36,269 bases of DNA from Rubrolithibacter danxiaensis (GCF_047272945.1 NZ_JBKOPS010000019.1:1-36269); one strand, 5' to 3'; positions 23,668 to 31,867 are shown, counted from the first letter of the stretch. Notes: a model not told the origin generated them from the letters alone. Made by a program: numbers and translations.

Positions 23668-24084
23668 ATGATAATAAAAGAGATTAATAAAGAAGATACG
23701 TGGCTAATAAGGCAAAAGGTGATGTGGCCCGACAAGCCGATTGATTTTGTAAAAATAAGCGATGATAATGCCGGCCTGCATTATGGTTTGTTTGTTGACG
23801 GAGTACTTACATCGGTGGTTTCATGCTTTGAAGCGGGCACTGATATGCAATTCAGAAAACTTGCTACCTTAACTGATAAACAGGGAAAAGGTTATGGAAC
23901 GCATCTTTTAAAGTACATTTTAGATGTAGCCGGGAATAAAGGGATGAAAAGGCTTTGGTGCAATGCAAGGGTAAATAAAAAGTCTTTTTATGAAAAGTTT
24001 GGATTGATAAATACGGGAAATACATTCGTAAAAGAAGGAATTGAATTTTCCGTAATGGAATTATACCTTAGTGACAATCATTGA
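23668..24084 (+). CDS. GNAT family N-acetyltransferase
   Basis: A 138-residue GNAT-fold protein. The acetyl-CoA pyrophosphate loop is TDKQGKGYGTHLLKYIL (Q-x-x-G-x-G form). The later NKKSFYEKFGLINTG is the usual motif B. The N-terminal INKEDTWLIRQKVMWPDKP resembles a subgroup common in Bacteroidota whose substrate is unknown. Two copies of AGGAGGAAT lie just upstream (23619-23627 and 23636-23644). The second is about 23 bp from the ATG, too far for ordinary Shine-Dalgarno pairing. The gene is 38 bp after the sugar acetyltransferase and overlaps no neighbour. Confidence 0.85.
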   Translation: MIIKEINKEDTWLIRQKVMWPDKPIDFVKISDDNAGLHYGLFVDGVLTSVVSCFEAGTDMQFRKLATLTDKQGKGYGTHLLKYILDVAGNKGMKRLWCNARVNKKSFYEKFGLINTGNTFVKEGIEFSVMELYLSDNH

Positions 24085-24089
24085 CTTGT

Positions 24090-24275
24090 ATGGAGAAGCC
24101 TTTAGTACAAAAAGAGTATATGTTGCAGAAATTCCCGGGAAAGGGAGGCTGGACATTTGCTGAAATTCCTGAGATTCCGCAGGACAAAAACTCGCCTTTT
24201 GGTTGGGTAAGAGTTAAAGGAAGGATCGATTCGTATGAGTTTGAAAAATATCACTTAATGCCAATGGGGAAATAA
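24090..24275 (+). pseudogene. DUF1905-like protein, C-terminally truncated
   Basis: A 61-residue reading frame beginning MEKPLVQKEYMLQKFPGKGGW, 5 bp after the GNAT stop. The segment PGKGGWTFAEIPEI … FGWVRVKGRIDSYEFEKYHLMPMG is the N-terminal half of the DUF1905 (PF08922) barrel. Full members continue with a GxxFLPVKAEIRK strand and a further 25 or more residues. Here the frame stops one codon after MPMG, and the terminator of the convergent cspA-type gene follows directly. It may be a degraded gene or a minimal variant. An in-frame TTG at 24081 also exists but adds no homology. Confidence 0.65.
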
Positions 24276-24304
24276 AAAAAAGCATCCGTTACCAACGGAT
24301 GCTT
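24274..24304 (-). terminator. Strong intrinsic terminator for the cold-shock gene
   Basis: AAGCATCCGTT (24280-24290) pairs perfectly with AACGGATGCTT (24294-24304), with a 3-nt loop. On the minus strand it is followed by a long U-tract (from A's at 24274-24280). It ends the cspA-type transcript and begins directly at the stop codon of the truncated DUF1905 gene. Confidence 0.9.
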
Positions 24305-24327
24305 ACGATTCAATGATATGTATATTG

Positions 24328-24519
24328 TTATATAACTTTTACATTTACCGCGTTCAGACCTTTTCTACCTTGTTCTACTTCGTAGTTTACTGTATCATTC
24401 TCACGAATGTTATCAATAAGGCCTGATGAATGAACAAAGATTTCGCTGCCACCTGAAGTAGGTGTGATGAATCCGAAACCCTTAGTTTCATTAAAAAATT
24501 TTACTGTTCCTTGTTGCAT
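24328..24519 (-). CDS. CspA-family cold-shock protein
   Basis: A 63-residue single cold-shock domain. RNA-binding motifs are KGFGFI (13-18, RNP1) and IFVHSS (27-32, RNP2), within GTVKFFNETKGFGFI. It binds single-stranded nucleic acid and acts as an RNA chaperone in the cytoplasm. Length is normal for the family. It lies beside a fatty acid desaturase and close to an RhlE helicase, both typical of cold adaptation. About 90 bp separate it from the desaturase gene end, long enough for its own promoter and a regulatory leader, though none is clearly recognisable. Confidence 0.94.
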   Translation of the reverse strand: MQQGTVKFFNETKGFGFITPTSGGSEIFVHSSGLIDNIRENDTVNYEVEQGRKGLNAVNVKVI

Positions 24520-24610
24520 TGTTTTTTTATTTATTCTATAAATGTACGATTAAAAAACTAAGACATCTATTCTTATTCAAAAAGAAAACGGTTTATTGAT
24601 AACAGGATAT

Positions 24611-25681
24611 TTAAATGACACTACCAAGTTTTTTTATATGCAAAATGTGCGAAATAAATGCTTTTCCTATTGTATTGTGTTCCAGGTAAGAGATATCGAA
24701 TTCTCTGCACGTTTCTTTTACGAGTTTATTTATATGAGGATAATGTATATGACTGATTCCAGGAAATAGATGATGCTCCACCTGAAAGTTTAATCCTCCT
24801 AAAAACCAGGAAATCATTTTGCTTTTTGTTGCAAAATTTGCTGTAGTACTTATTTGGTGCACTGCCCATTCTTTTTGAATCTTATTTGTATCTATATCCG
24901 GTTCAGGAAACTGCGTTCCTTCTACTACATGTGCTAACTGAAATACAATACTGATAGAAAAGCCGCAAACAATACTAACAATCAGGAATCCGATAGAAGC
25001 TTTTATCCAGCCTACTGCTATTACCGGAACGGCAATATAAACCATCAGATAGCTTGTTTTAGTTAGCCAGAAAATAACATGCTCTTTCAAGTTCATTTTT
25101 TCGGTTTTCCCCAATCTTCCCATCTTACCTGAAAAATATTTTTCAAAATCCTGGTATAATACCCATGCCATATACGATATCCCATAAAGTAATATCCAGT
25201 AAATATGCTGAAATTTATGATACCAGTGCTGCGGTTGTTCCTGATGCATCCGCATAAATTTCACATCTATATCATGATCCATTCCTTCAATGTTTGTGTA
25301 AGTATGATGGTCAATATTATGTTTCTGTTTCCAGAAATGGATAGTGCCTCCTAACACGTTTAACGAATAAGCCGATAGGGCATTCAGCCACTTGTATTTT
25401 GAAAAACTTCCGTGTCCTCCTTCGTGCATGATATTAAATCCGATTACTGCAAGATTAAATCCAAGGAAACAACACAGTATAATTGCTACAAGGCTTGAAG
25501 GTGTAAAGAAAATAAGCACCATGTATAGTATTATAGCAGACAATGTAATGAACATACTCTTAACGAAAAGTTTTAATCCACCGGTCTTTGAAAACTGATT
25601 CTCGATGAAATAATTATTAACCTTAGCCTTTAAAGATTTGAAAAAAGGGTTGCTGGTGTTATTAAAGCTGATTTTTGACAT
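24611..25681 (-). CDS. Membrane fatty acid desaturase (acyl-lipid/acyl-CoA front-end type)
   Basis: A 356-residue integral membrane di-iron desaturase. The three histidine boxes are HEGGH (86-90), HNIDHH (121-126) and QVEHH (300-304). The Q in the third box is the mark of front-end (delta-5/delta-6-like) or linoleoyl-CoA-type desaturases. About four to six membrane segments are present. No N-terminal cytochrome b5 domain is fused, so electrons must come from a separate ferredoxin or cytochrome. It introduces double bonds into membrane lipids, which suits cold adaptation, and lies just upstream of the cold-shock gene on the same strand. Confidence 0.92.
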   Translation of the reverse strand: MSKISFNNTSNPFFKSLKAKVNNYFIENQFSKTGGLKLFVKSMFITLSAIILYMVLIFFTPSSLVAIILCCFLGFNLAVIGFNIMHEGGHGSFSKYKWLNALSAYSLNVLGGTIHFWKQKHNIDHHTYTNIEGMDHDIDVKFMRMHQEQPQHWYHKFQHIYWILLYGISYMAWVLYQDFEKYFSGKMGRLGKTEKMNLKEHVIFWLTKTSYLMVYIAVPVIAVGWIKASIGFLIVSIVCGFSISIVFQLAHVVEGTQFPEPDIDTNKIQKEWAVHQISTTANFATKSKMISWFLGGLNFQVEHHLFPGISHIHYPHINKLVKETCREFDISYLEHNTIGKAFISHILHIKKLGSVI

Positions 25682-25808
25682 AAATTATTAATTGTTCACG
25701 GGTATTATTAGCAAAAAAAGATCTGCACTCGATCGAGGTAAATAATAAAAGCGGATATTTGGTTAAGGTACTCTTTTATTAATGTACCTTTAGTCGGGAT
25801 ATTTAAAT

Positions 25809-26090
25809 ATGATATTATTTTCCAAAAGAAATTTAATCTATAAGGATTATAAATGGTCATTTTATCAGACAACCGATTTGAAGGTTTATGGTAAGTTAGA
25901 CGGTACTGAGTTTGACCGGGGCGAAGGCAATGAAGTCGTTTATCTTATAAACAAATTGATGATATTATGGGATTACCGGTTTTCAAACACCGGCAACAAA
26001 ATGGAGAAACTTATTCGCAATACCTTACCTCCACATATTAAAAGCCAGGAAGAAGTAAAGGACTGGATAAAGAGCAACCTGAAATTTTAA
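25809..26090 (+). CDS. Small conserved-type hypothetical protein
   Basis: A 93-residue protein. The middle (EFDRGEGNEVVYLINKLMILWDYRF) and end (LIRNTLPPHIKSQEEVKDWIKSNLKF) are mixed charged and aromatic with no signal peptide or membrane helix, so it is probably cytoplasmic. I recognise no family. A -7-like TACCTTTA lies upstream. It is flanked by convergent or divergent genes, so it is monocistronic. Codon use and composition look like the neighbours, which supports it being real. Confidence 0.6.
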   Translation: MILFSKRNLIYKDYKWSFYQTTDLKVYGKLDGTEFDRGEGNEVVYLINKLMILWDYRFSNTGNKMEKLIRNTLPPHIKSQEEVKDWIKSNLKF

Positions 26091-26124
26091 GCTAATTCAG
26101 CTTAGCTGCTGGTATTACCTGTCT

Positions 26125-26256
26125 CTATTTACTCTTTTTATTTTTGGCAGGCTCCTTTGTTTCAGCTTTAGAAGTTTTCCCCGATTGGTAATCTGATTGG
26201 GTTTTTGCTGCTTTAGCCTCATAGCTCTGCTTTGATTTTTTCTCGTTTTTACTCAT
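26125..26256 (-). CDS. Lysine-rich 43-residue protein
   Basis: The ATG at 26256 opens a frame MSKNEKKSKQSYEAKAAKTQ … KAETKEPAKNKKSK ending at 26125-26127. The product is hydrophilic, strongly basic and probably disordered. It lies 182 bp downstream of rhlE on the same strand and may be an RNA- or ribosome-associated accessory of the cold-response genes, like the lysine-rich extension of the second cold-shock-domain protein at 30888. Coding is inferred from the sensible start, composition and position. Confidence 0.55.
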   Translation of the reverse strand: MSKNEKKSKQSYEAKAAKTQSDYQSGKTSKAETKEPAKNKKSK

Positions 26257-26438
26257 TATAGTAGTGTTTATTTAGATAAGGTATTTCACAAACTTCTTAA
26301 TAGAAGATGCTCTTTGATAAAGAGTCCGTCAAACAAATTGTTTTAGTATTCTGATAATAGGAAGAATAGAAGAGAGAACGATAGTAGTAGTGTACTTATT
26401 CTCTCTCCGTAAAGGGCAGAATGTTACTGATTAGGTAA

Positions 26439-27665
26439 TCAAGCCGCTGCTTTTTTCCTTTTATGCTGTTTAAATTGCTTAAAAGGCCGTTTTGCTTTCT
26501 GCTTCTTCTCCTTTTCAGAATTTACAGGGCCGGTAATCAACAGGGGATAGGGATGATCTTTTATTACAGGAATTGATTGCGCCGTAAGCTTATTTATATC
26601 CTGCAGGTATTCCCGCTCTTCTAAATCACAAAAAGATAATGCAGTACCGCTTAAGCCCGCTCTTCCTGTCCTTCCGATACGGTGAACGTAGGTTTCTGGC
26701 AGATTAGGCAGTTCAAAATTTACTACATATTTTAATTCTTCTACATCAATACCTCTTGCTGCAATATCAGTAGCTACCAATACCCTTATCCGTCCTTCTT
26801 TAAAATTACCAAGTGCCTTTTGCCGGGCATTTTGAGATTTATTCCCGTGAATTGCATCTGCAGTAATACCCGCACGGTTAAGAATTTTTACCAGTTTATC
26901 GGCCCCGTGTTTTGTCCTGGTAAATACCAGGATGGTTTCCATACTCTTGTCTTTCAACAAATGGATCAAAAGAGAAGGTTTGTCCTTCTTCTCAACCATA
27001 TAAACACGCTGGCTTATTTTTTCGGCAGTAGAAGATACAGGTGTTACTTCTACCTTTGCCGGATTGTTAAGAATACTGTAAGCAAGTCCTGAAATTTCTG
27101 CCGGCATGGTAGCTGAAAAAAACAGCGTTTGCCGTTTCTGAGGAAGTTTTGCAATGATCTTTTTCACATCATTTATAAAACCCATATCCAGCATTCTGTC
27201 GGCTTCATCTAAAACCAAGATCTGTATTTTTGCCAGATTAACCGCTTTCTGTGTTACCAGATCAAGCAATCGTCCCGGCGTGGCAATTAAAATATCAGTT
27301 CCGTTTTTTAATGCGCTTATCTGATTATTTACCGGTACGCCCCCAAAAACAACCCTGTGTCTTAATTCGGTATGCTTTCCATATGAAGTAAAGCTTTCAC
27401 CAATTTGTATGGCCAGTTCCCGGGTAGGGCTTAGAATTAAAGTTCGGATTGCTTCTGAACCGCTGTTCTTATTAGCTAATAAAGTTAAGATAGGAAGTGC
27501 AAATGCTGCCGTTTTTCCGGTACCTGTTTGTGCACAGGCCAAAAGATCTTTTCTTTCTAATACCACAGGAATAGCTTGTTCCTGTATTGGGGTAGGATGA
27601 GTGTATCCTTCTGTCTTAAGCGCCTTTAGTACAGGCACACTAAGATTTAATTTTTCGAATGACAA
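26439..27665 (-). CDS. rhlE: DEAD-box RNA helicase RhlE
   Basis: A 408-residue ATP-dependent RNA helicase. Motifs: Q-motif GYTHPTPIQEQAIP (Q28), Walker A AQTGTGKT (45-52), DEAD (153-156), SAT (184-186), then HRIGRTGRAG in the second RecA domain. The basic tail (KEKKQKAKRPFKQFKQHKRKK) binds RNA. It remodels rRNA and ribosome assembly intermediates and is important in the cold. The homologous start MSFEKLNL falls on a TTG codon (27663-27665): no in-frame ATG precedes it before an upstream stop, and no later Met fits. So the gene appears to start with TTG. Confidence 0.94.
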   Translation of the reverse strand: MSFEKLNLSVPVLKALKTEGYTHPTPIQEQAIPVVLERKDLLACAQTGTGKTAAFALPILTLLANKNSGSEAIRTLILSPTRELAIQIGESFTSYGKHTELRHRVVFGGVPVNNQISALKNGTDILIATPGRLLDLVTQKAVNLAKIQILVLDEADRMLDMGFINDVKKIIAKLPQKRQTLFFSATMPAEISGLAYSILNNPAKVEVTPVSSTAEKISQRVYMVEKKDKPSLLIHLLKDKSMETILVFTRTKHGADKLVKILNRAGITADAIHGNKSQNARQKALGNFKEGRIRVLVATDIAARGIDVEELKYVVNFELPNLPETYVHRIGRTGRAGLSGTALSFCDLEEREYLQDINKLTAQSIPVIKDHPYPLLITGPVNSEKEKKQKAKRPFKQFKQHKRKKAAA

Positions 27666-28496
27666 ATTGTTTTTTATTTAATAATGATAACAACCAAATG
27701 ATCTATACAAGGGGAAGTTTATTTTGTATATCTCCCTGTCTTTTACGACAAGCTTTTTAAAAGGGTTAGAAGATCTTTGGTCAACTAAACGAGTTATTTT
27801 AATCAAAGATAGTGATTTTAAGTTAAATAAGCTATTGGAAACAGTTAAGAGTTTATTTAATAGTTTGTAGACAATAAGTTGTGTCCTCTCTTGTAAAGCT
27901 GTGAGAATTAAAAATAGAGAATTTCAGCAGGTTGTTCTTTAAGAATAAGTGTAAGGCGACGGTAGAAAATAAAGATTTAAGAGAAGAACAGAATAAAGCA
28001 AGTATTGATCCTTTTACGGTAAATGATTCAGAACTATGTTTAATCTTACAATAGAACATCTGACGGAAAGCTATAAAAGAAGCAAATTCAAACAGTAAGG
28101 TTCAGTTGGTAAAATATCTTGCAGAAAACAGTGAGGGCTAATTGATCATTGGATAATTACTGTTTTTTCTATTGCTAACAGTACTACTAATGGTAGTCCC
28201 TAAGATAATTATAACCAATTTTTGCCTATAGATTTTATTTATATTTATTTTTACTTATTTGTTTCTCTGTTGCTTATGTATTTTATATTAAATAACAATA
28301 TATGTATATAAATTAACCTGGCAAATGCTGACTTACAACGGAGTTCTTGTCAAATTTTTAAATAAGAAGCACTCAACTAAATAATTTTAGTGGCAAAATT
28401 TGCTACCCATCTTTAACAATTTTGTCGGAATTAATTATTTTTAGAAATCTGGCTTAAGCCGATGCACTATTCAAATAGCCTTTATTACCTATCAGT
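27666..28496. other. 831-bp AT-rich region without a convincing gene
   Basis: It contains the upstream regions of rhlE (minus) and the FAD oxidoreductase gene (plus). Two plus-strand frames have long but ATG-less open stretches. One at about 27706-27870 reads …LEDLWSTKRVILIKDSDFKL…. The other at about 27899-28141 includes NKDLREEQNKASIDPFTVND, then two in-frame stops, then KAIKEANSNSKVQLVKYLAE. They may be remains of a decayed gene. No RNA gene, repeat or promoter of note is visible. Confidence 0.45.
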
Positions 28497-30002
28497 ATGA
28501 AAGATCTGCAAAGAAGAGAATTTATTAAAAAATCATTAATTGCGGGAATCGGTACTTCTTTAATTCCCGGGATTTTACAGGCAGAAGATGACACCACTTT
28601 GCCGAAGGAAGCCGGTAACGAACTCTACCGTAAATCTGTAAATAGCAAAAAAATTATTGTTGCGGGTGCGGGTATCACCGGACTTTGTTGTGCATACGAA
28701 TTGATGAAGAGCGGCCATGAGGTAACGGTGCTGGAAGCAAGCGGAAGGCATGGTGGTCATGTTTATACTGGCCGTGATGGATTATCAGAAGGGTTATATG
28801 CTGATTATGGTGCAGATCATATTACCAAACCCGGGTACGAACGCTTTTTTGAATATGCTCAGGAGTTTAATCTTACCATACTTCCTTATCCGCATGCCGA
28901 AGGCTCAGAAGCGGCACCTGGAAGAAACGGACTTAAAATGATAGATGGTAAGTTTTATACAGATGAAGTGCTTGCTGATCCTGCCATCCTTAAAAAGTTT
29001 GGGTTTAACGACAGGGAAGTAAAGTTTCTTTCAGAAAATCCATGGTATGCACTCAGGTCATTATTTCTGAAACCTTATTTGGGAAAATTTAAGGATGAAT
29101 ATCAGCCTTTTGGGATAGGGTATGACGATCTGGATAAAATTTCCATCGCTGATATTTATAAAAAGGAAGGTGCTTCACCCGCTGCGCTGCGCTTTCTTGG
29201 CGGTAAGAATACATCAGCACTTTACGTGCTATGGCGATTGGCAATAATGCATTTTCGTGGGATTCCACTTTCGGAAGGAGAAACTTTTCATTTGAAAGGA
29301 GGGAACCAGGAACTTCCAACAGCTTTTGCAAAAAAACTTGGTTCCAGGGTAAAGCTTGCACATCCCATTCAGTCAATCAATCATAACGAAAATGGCGTTA
29401 CGGTTACTTATAAAGCATACGGTTTTGATGAACCCAAAGAGATGAATGCAGATTTTTTAGTGAATTGCATTACCCTGCCAGTGTTTAAAAATATCCCTGT
29501 AACACCTGCTTTATCGCCCCAAAAGCAATACGTAGTAGATAATATGTCGTACAGCTCTCATCCTTTTTATGTATTTGAAGCAAGTTCAAAGTTCTGGCTG
29601 GATGACGGTTTTAAAAGCATTAATATGGAATTTGAACATCCCGATATTTCCTCTATCTGGCAGGAAACGAATGATGTGGATACAAGCAGAATTATTTTAA
29701 AAGCTTACGGTCCTGGCGGACTTTCTCCACAACGGGTGCTTGCAGCCTTTCGAAGTGTTTATCCCGGCAAACAGGATACAATAGTTCAAGCTTTAACTGT
29801 AGACTGGACAAAAGACAAATTTGCACCTGCCTGCGAAATGGAGCCATTCCCGATTGGCGAAATGCACAGGTTCTGGCCGGAAATTTTAAAACCGGAAGGA
29901 AGAATTTATTTTGCCGGAACTTATGCAGATAATCTCAGCCGCGGAATGGAATCCTGTATCCGCTCTGCACAGCGGGTTGCAAAAGAGATTAATCAGTTAT
30001 AA
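28497..30002 (+). CDS. Tat-exported FAD-dependent oxidoreductase (flavin amine oxidase family)
   Basis: A 501-residue flavoprotein. The N-terminus LQRREFIKKSLIAGIG is a twin-arginine signal, so the enzyme is exported after FAD binding. The dinucleotide fold starts with IIVAGAGITGLCCAYEL (G57, G59, G62) and the ribose-binding E80 (VTVLEASGRHGGHVY), as in amine oxidase/phytoene desaturase relatives. The C-terminal FAD segment is GRIYFAGTYADNLSRGMESCIRSAQRVAKEI. The substrate could be an amine, a polyamine, a polyol or another small molecule. The gene is immediately followed (13 bp) by a cytochrome c gene, so it is likely a dehydrogenase passing electrons to the cytochrome instead of to O2. Confidence 0.88.
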   Translation: MKDLQRREFIKKSLIAGIGTSLIPGILQAEDDTTLPKEAGNELYRKSVNSKKIIVAGAGITGLCCAYELMKSGHEVTVLEASGRHGGHVYTGRDGLSEGLYADYGADHITKPGYERFFEYAQEFNLTILPYPHAEGSEAAPGRNGLKMIDGKFYTDEVLADPAILKKFGFNDREVKFLSENPWYALRSLFLKPYLGKFKDEYQPFGIGYDDLDKISIADIYKKEGASPAALRFLGGKNTSALYVLWRLAIMHFRGIPLSEGETFHLKGGNQELPTAFAKKLGSRVKLAHPIQSINHNENGVTVTYKAYGFDEPKEMNADFLVNCITLPVFKNIPVTPALSPQKQYVVDNMSYSSHPFYVFEASSKFWLDDGFKSINMEFEHPDISSIWQETNDVDTSRIILKAYGPGGLSPQRVLAAFRSVYPGKQDTIVQALTVDWTKDKFAPACEMEPFPIGEMHRFWPEILKPEGRIYFAGTYADNLSRGMESCIRSAQRVAKEINQL

Positions 30003-30015
30003 AGCATTCGGAATC

Positions 30016-30777
30016 ATGATTAAAAACACAAACTTTTTTTATCTGAATAGTGTGCTTTTTCTTTTGCTGTTTTTTGCATCCGGGTTTAAAATCCTGAATT
30101 CTAAACTTGCTACTCCAATTAATCTGGGTGCTCAGCAGAATCAGGCGCCGGTTGTTAAGATTGTTTCTCCTAAAAATAATAGTGTTTTTGAATGGAATGC
30201 ACCTGTACAGTATTCCATTGATGTATCCGATAAAGAAGACGGTGACTCGAAATACCAGGAAATAGCCGCAAATGAAGTATTTCTGAAAGTAAAATTTGTG
30301 GAAGAATCCAAGATAGCGACTGAATTAAAAAACGCTGTAAAAGACGATCCTCCCGGCTTTGCCGCAATTAAAACATCCAACTGTTTAAACTGCCATGCTT
30401 TTAGTTCAAAGCTAATAGGCCCGTCTTTTTATGAAATAAGTAAACGGTACCGGTCTGATAAAGCAACTATAGATTTGCTGGCAAAGCATATACGGGAAGG
30501 TTCTACAGGTGTTTGGGGAAAAACTGTTATGCCTACCCATCCGGAACTGAGCACTGAAGAAACGCAAAACATGGTGCAGTGGATTTTGGAGAATGCTGCT
30601 GAATCAAATGTAAGCTATTATTCGGGTACAGAAGGTTTCTTTCGGCTTAAGCTGCCCGTTAATTCATCACAGAAAGGTGCTTTTGTTCTTACAGCCAGCT
30701 ATCTGGATCATGGATTAAAAGATAAACCAAAATTAAGTTTACGCGGACAGGATGTACTGCTTATCCGGGGGAAATAA
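30016..30777 (+). CDS. Exported c-type cytochrome with flanking beta-domains (PKD/CBM-like)
   Basis: A 253-residue protein. Signal or anchor is at about 5-25. An Ig/PKD-like N-terminal part (QAPVVKIVSPKNNSVFEWNAPVQY) is followed by a class I cytochrome c domain: heme motif CLNCH (C123, C126, H127) and distal M172 (KTVMPTHPELS). The C-terminal part (GSFVLTASYLDHGLK-like, about 203-250) resembles the carbohydrate-binding-module linker seen after this cytochrome in large Bacteroidota ThuA/PQQ sugar dehydrogenases. So a module usually fused to a dehydrogenase is here a separate gene beside an FAD enzyme. It probably takes electrons from that enzyme in the periplasm. The ATG at 30016 is chosen because upstream codons give no signal peptide. 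Confidence 0.88.
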   Translation: MIKNTNFFYLNSVLFLLLFFASGFKILNSKLATPINLGAQQNQAPVVKIVSPKNNSVFEWNAPVQYSIDVSDKEDGDSKYQEIAANEVFLKVKFVEESKIATELKNAVKDDPPGFAAIKTSNCLNCHAFSSKLIGPSFYEISKRYRSDKATIDLLAKHIREGSTGVWGKTVMPTHPELSTEETQNMVQWILENAAESNVSYYSGTEGFFRLKLPVNSSQKGAFVLTASYLDHGLKDKPKLSLRGQDVLLIRGK

Positions 30778-30887
30778 ATAGAGGATTTTTTTCTATAAAA
30801 GAGATCGATTTTCATTTTTATCTTAAAATCCGTTAAATTATACCGACCTTAGCAACAAAAGCTCTTTAGAGTAAGTAAAAGTAAAAT

Positions 30888-31340
30888 ATGGGTAGATCAA
30901 CAGAAACATTTAGTAAAAAAGAAAAAGAAAAAAAACGATTAAAAAAGCAACAGGAAAAAAAAGAAAAGACCGAAGAACGTAAAGCCAACTCTAGTAAAGG
31001 GAAAGGTTTAGAAGATATGATGGCTTACGTGGATGAAAACGGTAATATATCCTCAACTCCTCCTGATCCGAATAAAAAGAAAAAATTTAATACGGAAGAT
31101 ATTCAGATTGGAGTTCCCCGACAAGAATTTATTGAACAGGAGACTGTTCGCAATGGAAAAGTAACATTCTTTAATGAATCAAAAGGCTACGGTTTTATTA
31201 AAGATCAGCAAACACAGGAAAGTGTTTTTGTTCATATAAATGGCTTACTTCAGCCGATAAAAGAAAATGATAAAGTAAGCTTTGAAGTTGAAATGGGTCA
31301 AAAAGGTCCAACTGCTGTAAAAGTTAAAAAAATAGCTTAA
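30888..31340 (+). CDS. Cold-shock-domain protein with lysine-rich N-terminal extension
   Basis: A 150-residue protein. Residues about 1-40 are strongly basic and helical (KKEKEKKRLKKQQEKKEKTE). The middle (AYVDENGNISSTPPDP) is a linker. The C-terminal part from about 88 is a cold-shock domain with KGYGFI (99-104) and VFVHI (113-117). Proteins of this layout are common in Bacteroidota, and the extension should raise RNA affinity. It lies 110 bp after the cytochrome gene and 11 bp before the DinB-like gene, so it heads a possible transcript towards the glycosylase genes. Confidence 0.92.
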   Translation: MGRSTETFSKKEKEKKRLKKQQEKKEKTEERKANSSKGKGLEDMMAYVDENGNISSTPPDPNKKKKFNTEDIQIGVPRQEFIEQETVRNGKVTFFNESKGYGFIKDQQTQESVFVHINGLLQPIKENDKVSFEVEMGQKGPTAVKVKKIA

Positions 31341-31351
31341 TTAATCATTTT

Positions 31352-31867
31352 ATGCCTTCAAATCCTGTTGAAGTTTGGCAACGCGGGCCTGTACCGGAAA
31401 TTACTCCCTTGCTGCAGCCCGTTGCCCATGCCTTGTTGCAGGCAAGAGAAGAAGTGGAAGAGAAGATACGCTCATTCCCAACAGAATTACTTTGGGTTCG
31501 CCCGGCCGGGATGGCTTCATGCGGCTTTCATCTACAGCATCTATGCGGAGTGATAGACAGGCTATTTACTTATGCCCGCAACGAAAAGTTAAGCGAAAAT
31601 CAATTTGCAGAACTTAAGGCAGAAAAAGATGCAATCCGTGGTTCTACTACCGCAGAATTATTAGAACGCTTTACCAGGCAGGTAGATAGTGCAATAGAAC
31701 AACTTAAATCTACTCCCGAAACAATTCTTACTGATTATCGTCCGGTAGGCCGGGCTGCTTTGCCTTCAACCGTAATTGGGTTACTTTTTCACGCTGCAGA
31801 GCACACTATGAGACATTTAGGTCAGTTAATAGTTACCTCCGGAATTGTTTCAGAGCAACAGGCCTAA
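31352..31867 (+). CDS. DinB-superfamily protein
   Basis: A 171-residue helical-bundle protein. Candidate metal ligands are H60/H63 (CGFHLQHLCGVIDRLF) and the cluster H147, H151, H155 (FHAAEHTMRHLGQL). These are the usual DinB superfamily helix patterns, but the sequence differs clearly from the DinB-like gene at 19325, so they are distinct paralogs. Reaction unknown; the superfamily includes bacillithiol/mycothiol-type thiol transferases. It is 11 bp after the cold-shock-domain gene and is probably co-transcribed with it. Confidence 0.82.
   Translation: MPSNPVEVWQRGPVPEITPLLQPVAHALLQAREEVEEKIRSFPTELLWVRPAGMASCGFHLQHLCGVIDRLFTYARNEKLSENQFAELKAEKDAIRGSTTAELLERFTRQVDSAIEQLKSTPETILTDYRPVGRAALPSTVIGLLFHAAEHTMRHLGQLIVTSGIVSEQQA

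Noticed and set aside
26371..26406. AGAGAGAA / TTCTCTCT inverted repeat after rhlE as a terminator
   Set aside because: The loop is about 20 nt, the arms are low-complexity and no T-run follows on either strand.
27853..28059. Minus-strand ORF of 68 residues in the 831-bp gap
   Set aside because: Cysteine/serine/phenylalanine-rich AT-type composition, no family motif and no operon context.
29911..30015. Longer start for the cytochrome c gene inside the FAD oxidoreductase gene
   Set aside because: The extra residues are out-of-frame coding of the upstream gene and would hide the signal peptide that starts at 30016.
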